Source: Holophagales bacterium
Lineage (GTDB): Bacteria; Acidobacteriota; Thermoanaerobaculia; UBA5066
Reading direction: 5' to 3'
Length of the DNA: 64,000 nt
Assembly (NCBI GenBank): GCA_016719485.1
Contig: JADJZB010000009.1
Span: forward strand, 1 to 64,000
Below the pieces are notes generated by a model. It made no database searches. It had not been told where the DNA came from and was given only the letters and a program-made list of their open reading frames with translations. Made by a program: the position numbers and the translations under genes. Shown piece after piece: positions 58,035-64,000 of the stretch. The stretch's first letter is position 1. Each line of letters opens with the position of its first letter.

Positions 58035-58576
58035 GCACCCCCGTCTGTTCCCGCCTGGACGACCTCCTCGCCAAGCGCGACGCCGACCGCCTCTCCCTGT
58101 CCGAGGAGCGGCTCCTCGCCGGACACCTCGTCTCCTGCGACGTCTGCGCGGCCGAGGCGCTCCGTCACGACCCCGTCCTCCTCTTCGCCCGCGACGCGGC
58201 GCGGAGCGCTCCCGACGTCCTGACGGCCGAAGGACGCGAGCGTTTCGTCGCGGACGTTCTCGCGGCGACGACCGCCGCGAAGGCGGGGCGGCGCCATTCG
58301 GCTTCCCGTGCGCGCGTCGGTCTGCGGATAGCCGCCTCCCTGCTTCTGGCGGTATCCGTCGCCGCCGTCTGGTACGCGCGGGAGCGCGGCGCATCGCCCT
58401 CCCCTGAAGGAGCCTTCCCCGTCGCGGACGCCGCCGGGGAGCGGACCGAGCCGGGCGAGACGTTTCCGGCGGTCGAGGATGTCCGCGCGACCGGAGCGGT
58501 CGTCTACCAGTTCCCGTCGTCGCGGCCGGGCGAACCGACGGTCGTCTTCGTCGTCGACGGCAACGCGGACATCTGA
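58031..58576 (+). CDS. Membrane anti-sigma factor with zinc-binding motif
   Basis: 181 residues. The N-terminal anti-sigma domain has the zinc motif HLVSCDVC (His32, Cys36, Cys39). One membrane helix at about 97-115 (RIAASLLLAVSVAAVWYA) separates it from a ~60-residue periplasmic end that finishes in strands (VVYQFPSSRPGEPTVVFVVDG). It should hold the ECF sigma factor at the membrane until a signal arrives. The last strands may sense the secretion or pilus machinery encoded next (inference). Confidence 0.85.
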   Translation: MSTPVCSRLDDLLAKRDADRLSLSEERLLAGHLVSCDVCAAEALRHDPVLLFARDAARSAPDVLTAEGRERFVADVLAATTAAKAGRRHSASRARVGLRIAASLLLAVSVAAVWYARERGASPSPEGAFPVADAAGERTEPGETFPAVEDVRATGAVVYQFPSSRPGEPTVVFVVDGNADI

Positions 58577-58581
58577 GTCGG

Positions 58582-59319
58582 ATGAGGTCGCTCCTTCGCG
58601 CAGCGGTGTTCGCGGCCCTCCTGCTCGGATCCGGGGCCTCGACCGCCGAGCGCACCTCGTCTCCGGAGCCGGACGTCGTTCGCGTCTTCACCCTCCGGCA
58701 CCGGAAGGCCGAGGAGGCGTTCCTGGTCGTCCGCCCGCTCCTGACGCCTCGGGGCTCCCTCGTCCTCCAGCCGGCGCTCAACGCGCTCACGGTCCGCGAC
58801 GCGGGCCGGGCCGTCGAGCTGGCCGCCCGGGCCGTCGAGTCGTTCGACGTCCCCCCCAGGGCGTTTGCCATCTCCGTCGCCCTCTTCCGTGCGACGACGG
58901 CTCCCCCGCAGCGGGCGGCGCCGACGCCCGTCACCGAGCAGATCCGCGCCGTCGGGGCACGCCTGAAGCGGCTCTTCAGCTTCACCGACTACACCCCCCT
59001 GGACGACGTCGTCCTTCAGGGGCTCGAGGGCGAGAAGTTCTCCTGGAATCTCGGCGGAAGCCACCGGATCGACTTCCTGCTCGAAGCGGGCAACGGTGAC
59101 GACGTCGTGCGCCTTCGCAACCTCGTCCTCGCCCGGGTGAGACGGGACGAGAGGGGAAGCGAGACCGTCCGGGACGTGGCGCGGACCTCGATCAACCTGA
59201 AGCTGCGGGAGCCGTTCGTCCTCGGGGTCGGCCGCGAGGAGGGGGGCTCGGCCGCGCTGTTCCTGGTCCTGTCGGCCGCGCCGGTCGGACCCGGTCCCGG
59301 AATCGGAGGGCTCCGCTGA
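58582..59319 (+). CDS. Secreted protein with secretin N-domain, no secretin pore
   Basis: 245 residues with a signal peptide (RAAVFAALLLGSGASTA). VRVFTLRHRKAEEAFLVVRPLLTPRGSLVLQPALNALTVRD (in parts) is a GspD/PilQ N1-type domain with the usual xxVF-L-xxxA and NxLxVxD pattern, followed by a second alpha/beta region. The beta-barrel pore of a secretin is absent, so this is a partial secretin-like protein that might cap or dock onto a secretin coded elsewhere. It lies 5 bases after the anti-sigma gene and overlaps gspF by TGATG. Confidence 0.75.
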   Translation: MRSLLRAAVFAALLLGSGASTAERTSSPEPDVVRVFTLRHRKAEEAFLVVRPLLTPRGSLVLQPALNALTVRDAGRAVELAARAVESFDVPPRAFAISVALFRATTAPPQRAAPTPVTEQIRAVGARLKRLFSFTDYTPLDDVVLQGLEGEKFSWNLGGSHRIDFLLEAGNGDDVVRLRNLVLARVRRDERGSETVRDVARTSINLKLREPFVLGVGREEGGSAALFLVLSAAPVGPGPGIGGLR

Positions 59320-60560
59320 TGCCGGAGTTCGTCTGCCGGGTCGGGACCCCCGAAGGGCGCATGGTGACACGCGTCGTCGAGGCGGCGAACGAGGAGGTCG
59401 TCCGAGCCGAGCTGGAGAGGCAGGGAGCACGGCTCTTCTCGGCGCGCCTCGCCCGCGCGGGGGGCGTCACCCTCCGGCCGGGAGGGCTGGTGCCCCGGTC
59501 AGGCGGGATGCGGTCGCGAGGCCGCGTGAAGATCCACGAGTTCCTCGTCTTCAACCAGGAGCTCGTCGCGCTCCTGAAGGCGGGCCTGCCGGTCGTCTCG
59601 GGCCTCGACATTCTCCTCGAGCGCCAGAAGAACCCGCACTTCAAGAGGATCCTGGTGGACGTGAAGGAGCAGCTCGTCGCCGGGACGGCTCTCTCGGACG
59701 CGTTCCTCTCGCACGGCGACGCGTTCCCGCGCCTCTACGCGACCTCGCTCAAGGCGGGCGAGCGCTCGGGGGAGGTCGAGAAGGTCCTCCGCCGGTTCCT
59801 CGGCTACCAGAAGATCCTCGGACAGGTGAAGCGGAAGGTGACCGGGGCGCTCGTCTACCCGGCCGTCCTCATCAGCCTCTCCATCGGCCTCATCGTCATC
59901 CTGATGACCTACGTCATCCCGAGGTTCACGGAGTTCTTCTCGGGCTTCGGGGGCGACATGCCCGCCCTGACGGTGGCGGTCGTCGGGACGGCGACGTTCA
60001 TGCGGACGTACATCCTGGAGCTCCTCCTCGGCACCGTGTCGGCCGGCTTCCTCTTCGATCGCTGGCGGCGGACCGACCGCGGGATTCGCGCCGTGCACGG
60101 CTTCCTGCTGAGCGTTCCGGTCATCGGCGTCGTCCTGCACGAGTTTTCCCTCTCCCAGTTCGCCCGCGCCCTGGCGACCCTCGTCGGCGCGGGGACGCCG
60201 CTCGTGACGGCCCTGGAGATCTCGACCGGATCCATCGGGAACCGGAAGGTCTCCGACGCCGTCGCCGAGGTCGTGCCGAAGGTGCGCCAGGGGGCCGAGC
60301 TCTGGCGGAGCCTCGAGGAGACGGGGCAGTTCACATCCCTGGCCGTCGAGATGATCAAGGTGGGCGAGGCGACGGGAGCCCTGGAGGACATGCTCACGAA
60401 CGTCTCCGACTTCTACGACGAGGCGATCGAGGCGCGCCTCCAGACGATCATCAACCTGATCGAGCCGGTCATCCTGGTCGTCATGGGGGGCGTCATCGCC
60501 ACGATCCTCTTGTCCGTATACCTTCCGATGTTCACGATCCTCTCCAACATCAAGGGCTGA
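59319..60560 (+). CDS. Type II secretion / pilus platform protein GspF-like
   Basis: 413 residues with two T2SSF domains (FLVFNQELVALLKAGLPVVSGLDILLER; FSLSQFARALATLVGAGTPLVTALEISTG) and three membrane helices, ending NLIEPVILVVMGGVIATILLSVYLPMFTILSNIKG (in parts). An N-terminal strand-rich region (about 1-70) resembles the phage-tail-like N terminus of GspF/PilC. It is 24-30% smaller in loop content than none seen: length is normal. It is distinct from pilC at 47 kb and sits with its own ATPase, so a second machine is present. Confidence 0.92.
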   Translation: MPEFVCRVGTPEGRMVTRVVEAANEEVVRAELERQGARLFSARLARAGGVTLRPGGLVPRSGGMRSRGRVKIHEFLVFNQELVALLKAGLPVVSGLDILLERQKNPHFKRILVDVKEQLVAGTALSDAFLSHGDAFPRLYATSLKAGERSGEVEKVLRRFLGYQKILGQVKRKVTGALVYPAVLISLSIGLIVILMTYVIPRFTEFFSGFGGDMPALTVAVVGTATFMRTYILELLLGTVSAGFLFDRWRRTDRGIRAVHGFLLSVPVIGVVLHEFSLSQFARALATLVGAGTPLVTALEISTGSIGNRKVSDAVAEVVPKVRQGAELWRSLEETGQFTSLAVEMIKVGEATGALEDMLTNVSDFYDEAIEARLQTIINLIEPVILVVMGGVIATILLSVYLPMFTILSNIKG

Positions 60561-60564
60561 GGAG

Positions 60565-62202
60565 ATGAGCCGAGCCGAAACCGACGCCCCCTCCGTCCCC
60601 GACTTCCCGCGGGTCCTGGACGCGGCCTCCGAGGAGAGCCGTGCCCGGGAGGTCGCGAGACGGCTCGGGATCCCCTTCGTCGACCTCTGGACGTTCCGGG
60701 TCGACCCGGTGCTCTTCAAGAGCGTGCCGCTCGAGTGGATGCTCCGCTTCGAGTTCGTCCCTGAGAGCGAGGAGAACGGGGTCCTCACGATCGTGATGAC
60801 CGACCCGACCGACGTCGTGAGGCGCGACGAGCTCGAAGCCCTCGTCAAGCGCCGCCTCCGGATGAAGGTCGGCTCGCGGGCCGCGATGCAGGAGATCCTG
60901 CAGAAGTCCGAGTCGACGCAGCGTGTCCTCGAGGAGGCGACCGAAGAGTTCCGGATGCAGGTCGTGAGGGAGGACGAGGAGGGGCAGGAGGTCCTGACGA
61001 TCGACCGGATCGCGGCCGACGCCAGCCCGATCATCAAGCTCGTCGACTCGGTCCTGTTCAACGCGATCCAGCGCCGCGCCTCCGACATTCACATCGAGAC
61101 CCAGGAGAACGTCGTCGTCATCAAGTACCGGATCGACGGTGTCCTCTACCCGGCCATGGAGCCGATCGACAAGAAGCACCATCAGACGATCGTCAGCCGC
61201 ATCAAGGTCATGTCCGAGCTCGACATCGCCGAGAAGCGGATTCCACAGGACGGACGCTTCAAGATCCGCGTCAAGGGGCGGACGATCGACTTCCGCGTCT
61301 CGATCATGCCGACCGTTCACGGCGAGGATGTCGTCATCCGGATCCTCGACAAGGAGTCGGCGAACGCCGAGTTCAAGAACCTCCGCCTCGACGTCCTCGG
61401 CATGGACCCCGAGACGATGAAGCGCCTGCGCAAGTTCATCCGCGAGCCGTACGGCATGGTCCTCGTCACCGGGCCGACCGGCTCGGGCAAGACGACGACG
61501 CTCTACGCCTGCCTCTCCGAGATCCAGTCGGTCGAGGACAAGATCGTCACGATCGAGGACCCGGTCGAGTACCAGCTTCGCGGCATCACGCAGATCCCGG
61601 TCAACGAGAAGAAGGGGCTCACCTTCGCCCGGGGCCTCCGCTCGATCCTCCGGCACGACCCCGACAAGGTCATGGTCGGCGAGATCCGCGACGAGGAGAC
61701 GGCCCAGATCGCCGTCCAGGCGGCGCTCACCGGGCACCTCGTCTTCACCACGGTCCACGCGAACAACGTCGTCGACGTCCTCGGCCGCTTCCTCAACATG
61801 AAGGTCGAGCTCTACAACTTCGTCTCGGCCCTGAACTGCATCCTGGCGCAGCGGCTCGTGAGGAAGATCTGCCCTCACTGCAAGACGCCGATGGAACCGA
61901 CGAAGCAGCTCCTCGACGAGTCGGCCCTGACCGTGGCCGAGATCGCCGGCGTCACGTTCTACGAGGGACGTGGGTGCATCGAGTGCAACGGAACGGGCTT
62001 CTACGGCCGGATGGCGATCACCGAGCTTCTCGACCTCTCCGACCGGATCCGGGGCCTGATCCTCGACCGCCGCCCCGCGGCCGAGATCAAGAAGGCTGCC
62101 AAGGAGGAAGGGATGGCCTTCCTCCGCGAGTCGGCGCTGAAGAAGGTCTTCCGTGGGGAGACGACCCTGAAAGAGATCAACAAGGTGACCTTTGTCGACT
62201 GA
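60565..62202 (+). CDS. Type II secretion / pilus assembly ATPase GspE-like
   Basis: 545 residues. A short MshEN-like N-domain (about 25-125) precedes the motor: SDIHIETQENVVVIKYRIDG, Walker A GPTGSGKTTT, EDPVEYQL, Walker B KVMVGEIRDEETAQIA, His box TGHLVFTTVHANNVVD. The zinc site CPHC ... CIECNGTG is intact. GspE/PilB-type, and clearly a different gene from pilB at 49.5 kb. It follows gspF after 4 bases and overlaps the PilM-like gene by 11 bp. Confidence 0.94.
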   Translation: MSRAETDAPSVPDFPRVLDAASEESRAREVARRLGIPFVDLWTFRVDPVLFKSVPLEWMLRFEFVPESEENGVLTIVMTDPTDVVRRDELEALVKRRLRMKVGSRAAMQEILQKSESTQRVLEEATEEFRMQVVREDEEGQEVLTIDRIAADASPIIKLVDSVLFNAIQRRASDIHIETQENVVVIKYRIDGVLYPAMEPIDKKHHQTIVSRIKVMSELDIAEKRIPQDGRFKIRVKGRTIDFRVSIMPTVHGEDVVIRILDKESANAEFKNLRLDVLGMDPETMKRLRKFIREPYGMVLVTGPTGSGKTTTLYACLSEIQSVEDKIVTIEDPVEYQLRGITQIPVNEKKGLTFARGLRSILRHDPDKVMVGEIRDEETAQIAVQAALTGHLVFTTVHANNVVDVLGRFLNMKVELYNFVSALNCILAQRLVRKICPHCKTPMEPTKQLLDESALTVAEIAGVTFYEGRGCIECNGTGFYGRMAITELLDLSDRIRGLILDRRPAAEIKKAAKEEGMAFLRESALKKVFRGETTLKEINKVTFVD

Positions 62203-63163
62203 CGGCCTCGCAATCCGTGTTCGGAACGCGCTGAGGAGGGCCTGGGGCTTCCGCCGGCCGCCCCACGCCTTCGTCCTCACCGAGGACCGACTCGTGCACG
62301 TCGCGCTTCCGCGGGACGTCCGGGGCGTGCGCGCGACCGGGGGCGCGAGAGTCTTCGCCCGGGAACTTCCGCCGGGGACCTTCCGAGCCGGTCCGGCGGG
62401 ACTTCCCGTCGCCGGCCCCGGTCTCGGTCAGGCTCTCTCCTCCCTCCTCCCGGCGAAGGGCCGGGTTGCGGCGGCCTCGCTCGCCATACCCGACCGGTTC
62501 GTGAAGGCGGCGACGGTCGATATCGAACCCGGGGCCGGCAAGCGCCCCCGCGAGCTCGCCGAGATGCTCCGGTGGAAGGTGAGCCGTCTCTACGGAGAGC
62601 CGGCGCCGGAGCTCCGGATCACCTGGTGCGAGGCGGGCGTCGCCCCCGACGGTGGGACCCGCCTCCTCGTCCTCGCCTCGCCCGAGGAGACGATCGCCTC
62701 GCTCGAGGCGGCGTTCCTCGCCCACGGGATCCGGATCGGTGCCCTCGAGCCGGCCGCCCTCGCCATTTCGGCGATCGCCTCCCTGGCGCTCGCCGGGACG
62801 GGGCTCGTCGTCTTCACCGACGGGCCGACCGTGTCGACCGTCTTCCTCGAGAAAGGGGCGGTGCGATTCCTGAGGACCCGGGAGACCGCCGCGGACCCCG
62901 AGCAGGCGCTCCAGGAGATCCGGCTCGCGGCCGCCTTCCTCGGAGTGTCCTCGGCGGACGGACCCGGACCCGACGTGACGGGCGAGGTCGTCGTCGTCCC
63001 GGCGACGGCACCGGCCTCCGTCCGGTTCCTGGAGTTCCTCAAGGAGAACGGGGGCAGGGAGCCGGTCTCCCTTTCGCCGACCCTCGTCTCGCTGGGCTTC
63101 CCGCCCTGGGGCGAGGACACGGCCCCGCTGGTCGGAGTCGGTCTCCTGCAGGGAGCGGGCTGA
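62192..63163 (+). CDS. PilM/GspL-like cytoplasmic actin-fold protein (diverged)
   Basis: 323 residues. VAAASLAIPDRFVKAATVDIE, ELAEMLRWKVSRLYGEP and LLVLASPEETIASLEAAFLAHGIRIGALEPAALAI follow the PilM layout (split here for length), with GTGLVVFTDGPTVSTVFLEKGAVRFLRT in the second half. Actin-like nucleotide-binding motifs are weak. In type IV pili PilM binds the N terminus of PilN; here a PilN-like gene follows. The start is TTG at 62192, inside the end of gspE. Confidence 0.75.
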   Translation: MSTDGLAIRVRNALRRAWGFRRPPHAFVLTEDRLVHVALPRDVRGVRATGGARVFARELPPGTFRAGPAGLPVAGPGLGQALSSLLPAKGRVAAASLAIPDRFVKAATVDIEPGAGKRPRELAEMLRWKVSRLYGEPAPELRITWCEAGVAPDGGTRLLVLASPEETIASLEAAFLAHGIRIGALEPAALAISAIASLALAGTGLVVFTDGPTVSTVFLEKGAVRFLRTRETAADPEQALQEIRLAAAFLGVSSADGPGPDVTGEVVVVPATAPASVRFLEFLKENGGREPVSLSPTLVSLGFPPWGEDTAPLVGVGLLQGAG

Positions 63164-63167
63164 CGCC

Positions 63168-63782
63168 ATGGCCGCGACCCGACCGAACCTCGCCCGAAGG
63201 CCGTTCGTCGACTCCCGCCCCGCCAACGTCGCCGCCGCGCTCCTTCTCCTGGCCGCGGTCGTCCTGACCGCCGTCAGCGTCAGGACAGTCCACGCCTACC
63301 TCGAGGGCTCGCGGCATTCCCGGGCCCGGATCGCGTCCCTGCGCGCCGAGATCAGCCGCTTCGAAGCTTCGGGGCGGGCGGCCGAGCAGAAGCTCGCCCG
63401 GTTCGACCTCGCCGGGATGAGGGCGGGAGCCGAGGAGGCCAACCAGCTCGCCCGGCTTCGCACCTTCTCGTGGAGCCGGTTCCTCACGCGTCTCGAAAGG
63501 ACGCTCCCGAACGACGTTCGCGTCGTCTCGGTGGGCCTCTCGAGAGCGGAGAAGACGGAAGGGGCCGCCCCGGCGGCTTCCGCGGACGACTCCTACCTGG
63601 TTTCCCTGTCACTCGTCTCGCGCGATCCCGACGGCCTGCCGAAGCTGATCCGGGCCTTCTACGCCTCCCCGTGGTTCGATGCGCCGACTCCCAGCTCGGA
63701 GGCTGGCGGCGAGCTCGGCGACGTCGAGGGGCGGACCTTCGCGCTCGACCTCGTCTACCGCGACCGGGAGGCGAAGCCGTGA
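63168..63782 (+). CDS. PilN-like inner-membrane protein
   Basis: 204 residues. NLARRPFVDSRP at the N terminus is the conserved PilM-binding segment of PilN (NLLPWR/NLARRP type). One membrane helix (NVAAALLLLAAVVLTAVSV), a coiled coil of ~45 residues, and a ferredoxin-like periplasmic domain (RTLPNDVRVVSVGLSR ... LVSLSLVSRDPDGLPKLIRAFYASPWF) follow. It starts 4 bases after the PilM-like gene and overlaps the next gene by GTGA. Confidence 0.82.
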   Translation: MAATRPNLARRPFVDSRPANVAAALLLLAAVVLTAVSVRTVHAYLEGSRHSRARIASLRAEISRFEASGRAAEQKLARFDLAGMRAGAEEANQLARLRTFSWSRFLTRLERTLPNDVRVVSVGLSRAEKTEGAAPAASADDSYLVSLSLVSRDPDGLPKLIRAFYASPWFDAPTPSSEAGGELGDVEGRTFALDLVYRDREAKP

Positions 63783-64000
63783 GCAGCGCCACGACGGCAT
63801 TTCGGGACCGGAGAATCGTCTTCCTGATCCTCCTCGCCGTCCTCGCAGGGAACGTCGCGGTCCTCCTCTCCTACCGGACGTTCTACGACGAACGCCTCCA
63901 GGCCCTCGTCTCCGAGCAGGCTGCGCTCGAGGAGCGGCGGGACGAGGCCGAGCGCCGGGCGAAGGAGGCCGAGGCCTCGGAGAGAAGGCTCTTCGAGACG
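63779..64000 (+). CDS. PilO-like inner-membrane protein, 3' end beyond window
   Basis: Only the first 74 codons are in the window. A short cytoplasmic start (VSSATTAFRDRR) leads to one membrane helix (IVFLILLAVLAGNVAVLLSY) and a strongly charged coiled coil (EQAALEERRDEAERRAKEAEASE). The position after a PilN-like gene and this layout fit PilO/GspM. GTG at 63779 overlaps the previous stop. Confidence 0.65.
   Translation, partial: MSSATTAFRDRRIVFLILLAVLAGNVAVLLSYRTFYDERLQALVSEQAALEERRDEAERRAKEAEASERRLFET

Overview
The window is very GC-rich chromosomal DNA from a Gram-negative bacterium. Lipid A and Kdo genes (lpxK, waaA, an LpxL-type acyltransferase), a heptosyltransferase-like GT9, type IV pilus genes, a futalosine-pathway menaquinone gene (MqnA/MqnD family) and many GTG/TTG starts fit this. 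Large secreted BNR-propeller proteins, a Ser/Thr kinase and PadR and DUF4388 proteins suggest Acidobacteriota (Thermoanaerobaculia/Holophagae-like) or a related deep lineage. That placement is inference: there is no rRNA here. No tRNA, rRNA, insertion sequence, phage or CRISPR array was seen. Nearly all of the DNA is protein coding, with many 4-base ATGA/GTGA overlaps.

Layout. 0-9.4 kb: the end of a frameshifted membrane glycosyltransferase; tyrS-tyrA; an orphan PilT-like ATPase; a Ser/Thr kinase next to a degenerate FHA/coiled-coil protein; uridine kinase; a secreted TPR protein. 9.4-16.5 kb: a 1387-residue secreted propeller/PKD protein, a small unknown, a NUDIX hydrolase and a CrtI-like oxidoreductase. 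16.5-22.9 kb: TPR protein-glmU-glmS-UvrD/PcrA helicase. 22.9-25.4 kb: a PadR regulator, a 25-residue Lys/Ala-rich peptide gene with tandem terminators, a divergent structured RNA with its own promoter and terminator, and mqnD with a membrane protein. 25.4-32.9 kb: thioredoxin/TPR protein, truA, an RsbW-like kinase and an unknown partner, a GT-C glycosyltransferase, a nucleotidyltransferase-sugar transferase fusion, OsmC.

32.9-33.8 kb is a repeat-rich gap. 33.8-43.8 kb: nadC-nadB, DinB with a histone-H1-like tail, a ketosynthase-methyltransferase-FAD reductase operon, a DUF4388 protein, an FmdB zinc ribbon, a second propeller protein and a DUF192 lipoprotein. 43.8-51.2 kb: a type IV pilus block on the minus strand (pilB-pilT-pilC, then pilS-pilR). 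51.3-57.2 kb: cell-envelope genes (GT9-DUF3108; waaA-lpxK-lpxL), with an HNH nuclease and a second candidate structured RNA. 57.4-64 kb: an ECF sigma/anti-sigma pair heading a second pilus/type II secretion-like operon (secretin-N protein, GspF, GspE, PilM-, PilN- and PilO-like) that runs off the window.

Two themes recur. First, many transcription units have a TAnnnT box only 6-9 bases before the start codon and no Shine-Dalgarno, which implies leaderless mRNAs. Genes with longer leaders do carry GGAGG-type sites. Second, there are three sets of PilT/PilB-type motor genes (3.8, 48-51 and 60-62 kb), each with its own regulatory setting.
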